A stretch of DNA of 64,000 bases, from positions 341,034 through 405,033 of the forward strand of contig CAVXWX010000004.1 in assembly GCA_963765555.1 (NCBI GenBank), read 5' to 3'. Below, in pieces: positions 18,555 to 25,885 of the stretch (the first letter of the stretch is position 1; each line of letters opens with the position of its first letter). A program made the translations under genes and the position numbers. The notes beneath the pieces were generated by a model. It was not told the origin of the DNA. It saw nothing but the letters and a program-made list of their open reading frames with translations, and made no database searches. This DNA is from JL08 sp963765555. GTDB lineage: Bacteria > Pseudomonadota > Alphaproteobacteria > Rhodobacterales > Rhodobacteraceae.

Positions 18555-19847
18555 TTAGCCGATGACCTTGAACTGTTGCCTTGGGGCCGCGGTTCCGGTG
18601 GCGAGCGCGTCATAGGGATCCCGCTCTTGCAGGACCATATCTACCACATGTCGTAGTAATTGGCGCCGCCCCCGCGAGGAGTAGAAGCCGCCGGCAATTT
18701 GACTGGTTTCCAGAAGATAGCGCCGATAATCGCGATATGCCGCTGTATCCGGGCGGGTGGGAGCCGCAAAAAACGCACAAAGCGGTTGATCTGATACAAA
18801 TTCCGGCTTGGCATAAACCGCATCGCCAAACACTTTGAGAGGAATTCCACGCCACAAAACCTGCTGCGCCGACGTTGAATTGACCGTCACGGCGCTGCGC
18901 GCATCATCCAGAAGACGGGCCAGTTTCCCGCCGCCGATGAAATGTACCCGATTGCTGATGCCATATTCGCGCGCAAGCCGCCGGATTTCGCGACGCAAAG
19001 GGACGCGCCCGTCTTCCAGTGGATGCGCCTTGAAAACCAGGTGGTGGTGTTGCGGGGCACCTTTGGCAAATCCTCGAACCACTTCGGTCAGAAACTGGGT
19101 CATCGACGAAAAGCGCGAGTGTTTCTGAAAACTGGCATCATGGGCCAGTTGCAACAGGGCGACATGATAGGGAAATCCACCGCGCCGTACCCTTCGGGTG
19201 GCAATACGTCTTTCAATGGATTGCGCCGGCATCCGGATCAGGCGTTTAAGGTAGAGAATGAATTCGCGATAAACCGAGATATCTCTGTGCGGTTGGAAGT
19301 TTTTGTAGCCCGCGTTCAAAAACAGAACAAAGGCATGGTAAAGAGCGCCATAAAAGACGTGCTGGCGTGTATCGCCCCAATGTCCCGGTGGCAGCGGCGC
19401 GTCGGTATCCGATCGTGCCAATACCGATTGCATATCCTTGATCGACATAGTCATCAGCCGTGAATGGCCATTGCTGCCATTGCGTTCATAGCTGACCCAA
19501 TAGGGGCGCATGTACCCTTCTTCGAACACGTGAATCCGCAATCCAAGATATTGGGCGCGTGTCACCGCATCTGCATGCACCCGCCGCGTATCACCGTAAA
19601 GAACGATGTCGGTCACGCCTTTTTCCGCCACAAGAGTGTCAAAGGCATCGGCCCAACCGTCTTGTGGATCGCGAAACGCGACATAGCTGGCCTTGTGTGA
19701 CCAGAACGCCCGATCGCCCGCGTTGAACCCGACACGCCACACCTGCGCACCCGCCTTGCGCAACATGGTGCCCAGACGATCAAAAAACGGGCCATGCGGG
19801 CCCTGCAAAAACAGAAAAACCTTTTGGTTCGGTGCGGTTTTCATCAT
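18555..19847 (-). CDS. kpsS: Capsule Kdo transferase KpsS
   Basis: Adds the first Kdo of the capsule linker, handing over to KpsC. 430 residues from ATG 19847 (MMKTAPNQKVFLFLQGPHGP), the standard KpsS N-terminus; the frame stays open upstream but that part overlaps ribE on the other strand and is rejected. Visible motifs: DIVLYGDTRRVHADA, RIHVFEEGYMRPYWVSYE, HHLVFKAHPLEDGR and TVNSTSAQQVLWRGIPLKV. It is the promoter-proximal gene of the capsule block. No kpsMT transporter or kpsFU genes lie nearby, so the rest of the pathway must be elsewhere. Confidence 0.9.
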   Translation of the reverse strand: MMKTAPNQKVFLFLQGPHGPFFDRLGTMLRKAGAQVWRVGFNAGDRAFWSHKASYVAFRDPQDGWADAFDTLVAEKGVTDIVLYGDTRRVHADAVTRAQYLGLRIHVFEEGYMRPYWVSYERNGSNGHSRLMTMSIKDMQSVLARSDTDAPLPPGHWGDTRQHVFYGALYHAFVLFLNAGYKNFQPHRDISVYREFILYLKRLIRMPAQSIERRIATRRVRRGGFPYHVALLQLAHDASFQKHSRFSSMTQFLTEVVRGFAKGAPQHHHLVFKAHPLEDGRVPLRREIRRLAREYGISNRVHFIGGGKLARLLDDARSAVTVNSTSAQQVLWRGIPLKVFGDAVYAKPEFVSDQPLCAFFAAPTRPDTAAYRDYRRYLLETSQIAGGFYSSRGRRQLLRHVVDMVLQERDPYDALATGTAAPRQQFKVIG

Positions 19848-20003
19848 TTTTTTCTTATACTTGCTGCGAAAAGGTAATGCTAGGACCGGCCTGTTTTTCC
19901 AGGCAAATGCCGTTTCAGGCGATGCGCGCGGGTGACACTGCGCCCCTTGCCAGCGTGGCGTCGGGCCGCTACCTCGGAACGGAACAGACAAAAGGTGTGT
20001 CGC

Positions 20004-20597
20004 ATGTTTACAGGCATCATTACAGATATCGGCGTTCTGACAGAACTGGACCAACGCGGTGATTTGCGCGCGCGGATCAGGACGGGATATGACACCGACA
20101 AAATCGATATGGGCGCTTCGATTGCATGTGACGGGGTGTGCCTGACTGTGGTTGGTCTGGGGTCCGACTGGTTCGATGTGGATATCAGCCGCGAAACGGT
20201 CGACAAGACCAATATCGGGCGTAACCGCTGGGCTGTCGGGCGGCGGATCAATCTTGAACGGGCGCTGCGGGTCGGGGATGAGCTGGGCGGACATATCGTA
20301 TCGGGCCATGTCGACGGCGTGGCCGAAATTATCGCCATTGCCGACGAAGGCGATAGCACGCGTGTGACGCTGCGCGCACCCGCTGAACTGGCGCGCTTTA
20401 TTGCGCCAAAAGGGTCTGTGGCGCTGAACGGAACGTCGCTGACGGTAAACGAGGTGAACGGCGCGGAATTCGGGATCAATTTTATCCCCCACACCAAAGA
20501 GGTGACGACATGGGGCGATATGAGCGTCGGTGATGCCGTCAACCTCGAGATTGATACGCTGGCGCGCTATGTCGCGCGGTTGGCCGAAGCGGGCTGA
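20004..20597 (+). CDS. ribE: Riboflavin synthase, alpha chain
   Basis: Dismutates two 6,7-dimethyl-8-ribityllumazine molecules into riboflavin and the pyrimidine precursor. 197 residues from ATG 20004 (MFTGIITDIGVL), the invariant family start. Two lumazine-binding repeats are visible (IACDGVCLTVV / VDISRETV and VALNGTSLTVNEV / FIPHTKEVTTWG). It lies 4.7 kb after ribD, separated by the capsule block. Its stop abuts the stop of the convergent epimerase gene. Confidence 0.95.
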   Translation: MFTGIITDIGVLTELDQRGDLRARIRTGYDTDKIDMGASIACDGVCLTVVGLGSDWFDVDISRETVDKTNIGRNRWAVGRRINLERALRVGDELGGHIVSGHVDGVAEIIAIADEGDSTRVTLRAPAELARFIAPKGSVALNGTSLTVNEVNGAEFGINFIPHTKEVTTWGDMSVGDAVNLEIDTLARYVARLAEAG

Positions 20598-21659
20598 TCA
20601 CGCGCCCCAGATATCGCCGATTTTATATCCGTTCGGAAACGGATCTGTCGGGTCCAGCATCATCTGCGACGTGCCATAAATCCAGCCTTGCCCTGAAAGC
20701 GATGGAATGATTGCCGGGTAATCGCCGACGCGCGTTGTGTCTTCGATCCGTCCGGTAAAGGTGGTGCCCATCGGGCCGGCATTTACATAGTCTTGCCCGA
20801 CAGATAGCTGCCCGCGCGCGTGCAGCACCGCCATTTTTGCACAAGTGCCGGTGCCACAGGGAGACCGATCAAGAACACCGGTTAGCGCAGTGGGTCGGCT
20901 GGCGTCAAACGTTCCGGTGGACACGGTCACCGCCCCCAGCCCGTCAAAAGCGGAACCGGGCGGGGGTGGTGCCGTCAACTGGCCTATGGTGGGGCCGGTT
21001 ATTTCCTTGTTTTCAGGGTGAATAACCGGTAACTGCTCGGCTGCTGCGGCGCGCATGGCTTCTGTTGCACGCACCATATCGGCACCGGTATCTGGCCGGA
21101 CTTCAAGGCCGAACTGCGCCGCATCGGCGATCACGTAAAACATGCCGCCCCACGCGATGTCGACACGGATGTCGCCATATCCCGACACCTGAATGATGCG
21201 GTCCAGATGCATGGCAAATGCGGGCACGTTGCGAAACGTGACACGGGTGACCTTGCCGTTGCGGCACTCGGCGCGCACACGTATCAGACCGGCGGGTGCT
21301 TCCAGCACCAGTTCGGTCACGGGTTCTGTCATTTTCACGATGCCGGTTTCCAGCAAGACGGTGGTCACGCAGATCGTATTGCTGCCCGACATCGGCGGAT
21401 ATTCTGTCTGTTCCATGATGATGAAACCGGCGTCTGCCTCCGGATGGCAGGGGGGCACGATCACATTGCAGCACAGCGCCGGGTAACCGCGCGGTTCACG
21501 CAACATCAGCAGGCGGATGTCATCGGCGTTTTGTTGCATCCACTGCATGCGTTCAAACACGCTGGCACCGGGCATATGCGGCATCCCGCCGGTTATGACG
21601 CGGCCGGGTTCGCCTTCGGCATGCGCCTCGACCACGCTGATCATCCGTGAAACTTGCAT
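20598..21659 (-). CDS. Proline racemase family enzyme (hydroxyproline epimerase or dehydratase)
   Basis: 353 residues from ATG 21659 with GGACAGGAGCC upstream. The protein belongs to the proline racemase / 4-hydroxyproline 2-epimerase / trans-3-hydroxyproline dehydratase superfamily. The first catalytic position is Ser (PPMSGSNTICVTT), where racemases normally have Cys, while the second keeps its Cys (LDRSPCGTGTCAKMA). Ser-Cys pairs are known among family members acting on hydroxyprolines, so I expect a hydroxyproline-active enzyme rather than a true proline racemase. No other hydroxyproline catabolic genes are nearby. It lies alone on the minus strand between ribE and the ribB-type gene. Confidence 0.85.
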   Translation of the reverse strand: MQVSRMISVVEAHAEGEPGRVITGGMPHMPGASVFERMQWMQQNADDIRLLMLREPRGYPALCCNVIVPPCHPEADAGFIIMEQTEYPPMSGSNTICVTTVLLETGIVKMTEPVTELVLEAPAGLIRVRAECRNGKVTRVTFRNVPAFAMHLDRIIQVSGYGDIRVDIAWGGMFYVIADAAQFGLEVRPDTGADMVRATEAMRAAAAEQLPVIHPENKEITGPTIGQLTAPPPPGSAFDGLGAVTVSTGTFDASRPTALTGVLDRSPCGTGTCAKMAVLHARGQLSVGQDYVNAGPMGTTFTGRIEDTTRVGDYPAIIPSLSGQGWIYGTSQMMLDPTDPFPNGYKIGDIWGA

Positions 21660-21795
21660 ATTCGGCTCCTGTCCCGGCTGATGCAGGCTAATGCGCGGTT
21701 TCCTGCAGCGTCCAGCCTGAATTTTGGGGGGCTTGCTCTGGCATTTGCGCGCCTGCTGGTCTATCTGCGCGGTATCTGCTGCGAAGGTAACTGCC

Positions 21796-22917
21796 ATGAG
21801 TTTCGAAACACCCGGACCTGTTGAATCCAATCTGGCCGCCCATATTTCACCGATCGAAGAGATCATCGAAGATGCGCGTGCGGGGCGGATGTTCATTCTG
21901 GTTGATCACGAAGACCGCGAAAACGAAGGCGATCTGGTCATTCCGGCAGATGCCGCCGATGCGGATGCGATCAATTTCATGGCCAATTACGGGCGTGGAC
22001 TGATCTGTCTTACCTTGCCCGCTGACCGGATCGAGGCGCTGCGCCTGCCGATGATGGCAACGCATAATTCATCGCGCCATGAAACCGCCTTTACCGTGTC
22101 GATCGAGGCGCGCGAAGGCGTCAGCACCGGCATTTCGGCGCAGGATCGCGCGCGCACGGTGGCTGTTGCAATCAATCCGGCATCCACCAGCGCCGATATT
22201 GCCACGCCCGGGCATGTGTTTCCGCTGCGCGCGCGCCGTGGCGGTGTTTTGGTGCGGGCCGGACATACCGAAGCCGCCTGTGATGTGTCGCGACTGGCGG
22301 GGCGCAATCCGTCCGGCGTGATCTGCGAGATTATGAATGCGGATGGCACAATGGCGCGTCTGCCTGATCTGGTGGACGTGGCGAAAACCCACGGTCTGAA
22401 AATCGGCACGATCAGCGATCTGATCGCGTACCGGCGCCGCTATGACAATCTGGTGGTGGAAACCGCCCAGCATGACGTGGTGTCCGAATATGGCGGTGCG
22501 TGGAAAATGCGCCTGTTTACCGATCAAACCCACGGGATCGAACATGTGGTTCTGACCAAAGGTGACATTACGACGCCGGAACCCGTTCTGGTCCGTACCC
22601 ATGCGTTGCACGAAGCGGCGGATGTGCTGGGTCTGGGCCCGAAACCCGCTGTGGAACTGCCGCGCGCGATGGAGATTATTGCCAAGGAAGGGCGCGGCGC
22701 GGTCTGCCTGTTTCGCGAACCGCGCAAGGCCTTGTATACGCAGGAAGAAGATGGCCCGCGCACCATCAAACAAACCGGTCTGGGGGCGCAAATCCTGTCC
22801 AAGATGGGCCTGCACGAACTGATCCTGCTGACGGATTCACCGATGACCCGCTATGTCGGGCTGGATGCCTACGGTTTGCGCATCACCGGCACCCGTCCGA
22901 TATTGAAGGAGGCATGA
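21796..22917 (+). CDS. ribB: 3,4-dihydroxy-2-butanone 4-phosphate synthase with degenerate GTP cyclohydrolase II-like domain
   Basis: The N-terminal RibB domain is complete: VDHEDRENEGDLVIPA, DRIEALRLP, RHETAFTVSIEAREGVSTG, GHVFPLRARRGGV and HTEAACDVSRLAG. The C-terminal half keeps the GCHII fold but lacks the zinc-binding cysteine cluster (CLTGDxxGSxxCDC) of true RibA; the region after EPVLVRTHALHEAADVLG shows none. So this is a RibBX-type protein with DHBP synthase activity only, and a separate RibA should exist elsewhere. 373 residues. It is 1.2 kb after ribE and directly precedes ribH. Confidence 0.88.
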   Translation: MSFETPGPVESNLAAHISPIEEIIEDARAGRMFILVDHEDRENEGDLVIPADAADADAINFMANYGRGLICLTLPADRIEALRLPMMATHNSSRHETAFTVSIEAREGVSTGISAQDRARTVAVAINPASTSADIATPGHVFPLRARRGGVLVRAGHTEAACDVSRLAGRNPSGVICEIMNADGTMARLPDLVDVAKTHGLKIGTISDLIAYRRRYDNLVVETAQHDVVSEYGGAWKMRLFTDQTHGIEHVVLTKGDITTPEPVLVRTHALHEAADVLGLGPKPAVELPRAMEIIAKEGRGAVCLFREPRKALYTQEEDGPRTIKQTGLGAQILSKMGLHELILLTDSPMTRYVGLDAYGLRITGTRPILKEA

Positions 22918-23469
22918 ATGGCCACTGCCGAACAGCATTACATCCTGCCACGTCCCGAATTTGACAAGCCTGTCAAACTGCTGATCGTGGTGGCGCCCTA
23001 TTACAAGGACATTGCCGACAATCTGGTGGCCGGCGCAATGGCCGAGGCCGAAGCCTGTGGCGCAAGCTGGGAAAAGATCGAGGTGCCCGGCGCGCTGGAG
23101 TTGCCCACAGCAATCAGTATTGCGGAACGGTTATCGAATTTTGATGGCTATGTGGCGCTGGGCTGTGTCATTCGCGGCGAAACCACCCATTATGACACGG
23201 TGTGCAACGACAGCAGCCGCGCCTTGCAACTGATGGGGTTGCAGGGGCTGTGCATCGGCAATGGTATCCTGACTGTCGAAACCCGCGCGCAGGCCGAAGT
23301 GCGCGCCGATCCGTCAGACCAGAACAAAGGGGGCGGTGCCGCTGCGGCGGCCTTGCATCTTGTCGCGCTCAGCCGTAAGTGGGGCCGCCAGACCAAAGGG
23401 GTCGGGTTCAAACCCGCGTCGGAAAACATCCTTTTGGCGGGTGACAGCAATGGAAAACCGTCCGCATGA
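22918..23469 (+). CDS. ribH: 6,7-dimethyl-8-ribityllumazine synthase
   Basis: Condenses the ribB product with the pyrimidine to give lumazine. 183 residues, with the family motifs VPGALELPTAI, GYVALGCVIRGETTHYDTVC and NKGGGAAAAALHL. It starts directly after the ribB-type stop and its own stop overlaps nusB (ATGA), so all three are coupled. Confidence 0.96.
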   Translation: MATAEQHYILPRPEFDKPVKLLIVVAPYYKDIADNLVAGAMAEAEACGASWEKIEVPGALELPTAISIAERLSNFDGYVALGCVIRGETTHYDTVCNDSSRALQLMGLQGLCIGNGILTVETRAQAEVRADPSDQNKGGGAAAAALHLVALSRKWGRQTKGVGFKPASENILLAGDSNGKPSA

Positions 23470-23948
23470 GCGAAACACAGGCCGCCCCGTCAGGCAACCA
23501 GAAGCGCAAGATGAAATCTGCCGCGCGGCTTTATGCCGTGCAGGCGCTGTTTCAGATGGAACATTCTGATCAAAGTGCGGATCAGGTGCGCGATGAATTC
23601 CTGCACCACCGCTTTGGCGCCGTCTATGATGGCGAAGAGATGACAGACGGCGATGTGGACCTGTTCTCGGACATTCTGGATGGGGCCGTTTCACAGCAGG
23701 AACGCATTGACCAGATGACAGACCGTGCATTGGTGGCGAAATGGCCGATTGCGCGGATTGATCCGACATTGCGCGCGCTGTTTCGCGCCGCCGGGGCCGA
23801 ACTGGTCGGGTCCGATGTGCCGCCCAAGGTTGTAATTGTCGAATTTGTTCAGGTCGCCACGGCGTTTTTCCCCGACGGAAAGGAACCCAAATTCGTCAAC
23901 GCCGTGCTGGATCACATGGCACGAGAGGCCCGCCCAGACGCCTTTTGA
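23466..23948 (+). CDS. nusB: Transcription antitermination factor NusB
   Basis: RNA-binding protein of the antitermination complex acting on rRNA operons. 160 residues, all-helical. Signature segments: ARLYAVQALFQMEHSD near the N-terminus, then WPIARIDPTLRALFRAAGAEL and FFPDGKEPKFVNAVLDHMA. The ribH-nusB order is conserved in many alphaproteobacteria. Confidence 0.95.
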   Translation: MSETQAAPSGNQKRKMKSAARLYAVQALFQMEHSDQSADQVRDEFLHHRFGAVYDGEEMTDGDVDLFSDILDGAVSQQERIDQMTDRALVAKWPIARIDPTLRALFRAAGAELVGSDVPPKVVIVEFVQVATAFFPDGKEPKFVNAVLDHMAREARPDAF

Positions 23949-24053
23949 TCCGGTTTATATGCCGCCCTCGGGCAATTTGTCGCCACCTGTTATCGATGTC
24001 GCCCTCGTCCTTTGGACTGGATGTGATATAATAAGGGCGAAGGAGTCGTCATT

Positions 24054-24380
24054 ATGCCTGAACTCGTCAAACTGTATATTCGCAACGTCGCAATCGGATT
24101 TGGGGTTGCTGCGATTTTCGTCGCACTGCTGTTGTGGTTCAACGTCATGAACCTTTGGTATCTTGTGTCGCACAATGCCGATGGCGTGTTGGCCGTTTTC
24201 CTGCTGTGGTTCATGCACGGCATTGTGTTCGCGGGTGTTCAATTCGCCTTTGCGGTGATGATGATGGCGCGCAAGGATGATGATGACGATGATCATCATG
24301 GTGGCCACGCCATCCGCGATTATGTGGCCGTGCCGGTACGCGCCGACGCGGACAAGGCGCAGCGCAAAACGCGCCGCTGA
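24054..24380 (+). CDS. Small inner-membrane protein of unknown function
   Basis: 108 residues from ATG 24054 with AAGGAG at 24040-24045. Two hydrophobic segments are clear (IGFGVAAIFVALLLWF and GIVFAGVQFAFAVMMMA with its lead-in). An Asp/His-rich stretch (RKDDDDDDHHGGH) follows and could bind metal. The basic C-terminal tail is probably cytoplasmic. A TATAAT hexamer at 24027-24032 may be its -10 element. The family is not recognised. The candidate 6S RNA begins 20 bases after its stop. Confidence 0.65.
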   Translation: MPELVKLYIRNVAIGFGVAAIFVALLLWFNVMNLWYLVSHNADGVLAVFLLWFMHGIVFAGVQFAFAVMMMARKDDDDDDHHGGHAIRDYVAVPVRADADKAQRKTRR

Positions 24381-24400
24381 TACCTGTTTGAACGGGTGGG

Positions 24401-24570
24401 GATGTGTGACGGAACCACCGAACCGTTTTAGTTCTATATTCCCGAGGACCTGTATTTACAGGTGGGCGCCAGGTAATCAAACCAGGGCTTGAACAGAGCC
24501 AGCTCCCTCGGATTTGCTTAAGGCCACTGGAACGTAACCAGTCACGAGAAGGGCAGAACCGCCACGGATC
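24401..24570 (+). ncRNA. ssrS: Candidate 6S RNA
   Basis: This gene-free stretch folds on paper into the 6S plan. A closing stem pairs GATGTGTGACGG (24401-24412) with CCGCCACGGATC (24559-24570), 10 of 12 positions. A large asymmetric central bubble follows, whose 3' side holds a small hairpin, ACTGG/CCAGT (24526-24530 with 24538-24542). The apical arm is closed by CCGAGG/CCTCGG (24442-24447 with 24506-24511), and inside it lies a perfect 7-bp inverted repeat, ACCTGTA/TACAGGT (24448-24463). 6S RNA mimics an open promoter and sequesters RNA polymerase holoenzyme. Length and architecture fit; I matched structure, not a remembered sequence. The remainder of the 24381-24679 gap shows one more hairpin (24565-24595) overlapping the closing stem. 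Confidence 0.6.
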
Positions 24571-24679
24571 AGACATAGGGTGTCGCCCTGATCCGGACAA
24601 GGGGTTTGATGCGGTCGTTTCAAAGCATTCGCAATATGCGGGGCTTGAAAAGTGTTTACGTTTTGTTCATGGTTGGGCC

Positions 24680-25333
24680 ATGTCCGAGATTGCCGCCCCT
24701 TTATTGCAGCCTGGCCAGCTTCTGGCGCGCGGCGTTTCGCGCCATTTGGTCAGCCATGACATTGCTTCCATTGAGGAATTTGTGCCTGCACGCGGATTGC
24801 GCGTGGATGTGATGGGGCTGGGCCCCAAGGGCGAGATTTGGGTGATCGAATGTAAGTCGTCACGCGCGGATTTTCAGACAGACAGCAAATGGCAGGGCTA
24901 TCTGGAATGGTGTGACCGGTATTTCTGGGCGGTGGATTGCGATTTTCCGACCGATCTGTTGCCGGAACAAACCGGTCTGATCATCGCCGATGCCTATGAC
25001 GCCGAAATTATCCGCATGGCACCGGAACACAGGCTGGCCCCGGCACGGCGCAAAGTGGTGATCCAGAAATTTGCCAGCCATGCGGCCCGCCGCCTGCACC
25101 GCTTGCGCGATCCGGCGATGGGGCCGGACGTTCAGCGTTTGACGGCGCGGGCTGCCACAGCGGCTGCGCGGATTTCCTCGGCAATGTCGTCGGCCTCTTC
25201 AGGGTCGAAGTCCATCGGGATTTCAATGCCGTTTGCCTCGACAAAGATGCGCACCATGCCCTTATCGGTCGGGCCGATTTGCAAGTTTGCTTCGATATCG
25301 CGCTCTGTGTCGATGCCCATGCCGGCCTCCTGA
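24680..25333 (+). CDS. mmcB: MmcB-family DNA repair protein
   Basis: Residues 1-145 match the MmcB family of alphaproteobacteria, a PD-(D/E)XK-like nuclease fold: ADVMGLGPKGEIWVIECKSS-type core (here VDVMGLGPKGEIWVIECKSS), then ADFQTDSKWQGYLEWCDRYF and TGLIIADAYDAEIIRMAPEH. The E-x-K pair in VIECKSS is the likely catalytic site. The last 65 or so residues run antisense to the DUF6324 gene and are Ser/Ala/Met-rich, unlike the family. A one-base slip near 25125 would instead end the protein at a TGA about 25139-25141, giving about 153 residues, the normal size. I suspect another indel. Confidence 0.75.
   Translation: MSEIAAPLLQPGQLLARGVSRHLVSHDIASIEEFVPARGLRVDVMGLGPKGEIWVIECKSSRADFQTDSKWQGYLEWCDRYFWAVDCDFPTDLLPEQTGLIIADAYDAEIIRMAPEHRLAPARRKVVIQKFASHAARRLHRLRDPAMGPDVQRLTARAATAAARISSAMSSASSGSKSIGISMPFASTKMRTMPLSVGPICKFASISRSVSMPMPAS
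25132..25320 (-). CDS. DUF6324 family small protein
   Basis: 62 residues, MGIDTERDIEANLQIGPTD and then a short beta/helix domain with the acidic segment DFDPEEADDIAEEIRAAA. I recognise it as the Rhodobacterales DUF6324 family, of unknown function. Longer in-frame starts upstream are rejected because the conserved family begins at this methionine and CGGAGG... type RBS (GGAGGCCGGC) precedes it. It is convergent with mmcB and divergent from the acetyltransferase. Confidence 0.8.
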   Translation of the reverse strand: MGIDTERDIEANLQIGPTDKGMVRIFVEANGIEIPMDFDPEEADDIAEEIRAAAVAARAVKR

Positions 25334-25399
25334 TTTCGGGTGCCATGTGCTAGCGTGCAAGCCCTTGCTTGGCAAGTGGGGGCGTGGTTTGCTGTGGCC

Positions 25400-25885
25400 A
25401 TGATGAGTGACGTTGAATTGCGCGCCTTCCACGCAAACGACAAAGACTGGCTGGTTGATCAACATCAGGCGCTTTACGCGCGCGACGAAGGGTTTGACGA
25501 CAGTTTCGGGCCATTGGTCGACACTATTCTGACCGAATTTCTGGCCAATCACGATCCAAGCTGCGAGGCAGGGTGGATCGCGGCGCAGGGCAAGACGCGA
25601 TTGGGCAGCATTTTTTGCGTCCGGCTGAACGCAGACACGGCAAAACTGCGCGTGTTTTTATTGGTGCCCGAGGCGCGGGGCACCGGTTTGGGCACGCGCA
25701 TGTTACACACCTGCATGCAATTCGCGCGCGATGCAGGTTATCGCGGGATGCGGCTTTGGACGCATGAAAGCCACAAGGCGGCGGGCGCGCTGTACCGGCG
25801 CAATGGCTGGACACTCGACAGTTCAACACCGGTGCATTCCTTTGGCCGCGACAACGTCGAACAAAACTGGAGCATCCGGTTTTGA
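25400..25885 (+). CDS. GNAT family N-acetyltransferase
   Basis: 161 residues from ATG 25400 (a second ATG follows at 25403). The acetyl-CoA site appears as LVPEARGTGLGTRMLHTCMQ, the Q/R-x-x-G-x-G/A motif of the fold, followed by GMRLWTHESHKAAGALYRRNGW, the typical motif B region. Such proteins often sit as C-terminal halves of MarR-GNAT fusions; here it is alone. Substrate unknown. The stop overlaps the TTG start of the next gene (TTGA). Confidence 0.85.
   Translation: MMSDVELRAFHANDKDWLVDQHQALYARDEGFDDSFGPLVDTILTEFLANHDPSCEAGWIAAQGKTRLGSIFCVRLNADTAKLRVFLLVPEARGTGLGTRMLHTCMQFARDAGYRGMRLWTHESHKAAGALYRRNGWTLDSSTPVHSFGRDNVEQNWSIRF

Noticed and set aside
19848..20492. N-terminal extension of KpsS
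   Set aside because: The extra residues lie antisense to ribE, and KpsS proteins begin at the VFLFLQGPHGP segment.
24565..24595. Rho-independent terminator after the 6S candidate
   Set aside because: The stem is good but there is no T-run on either side.
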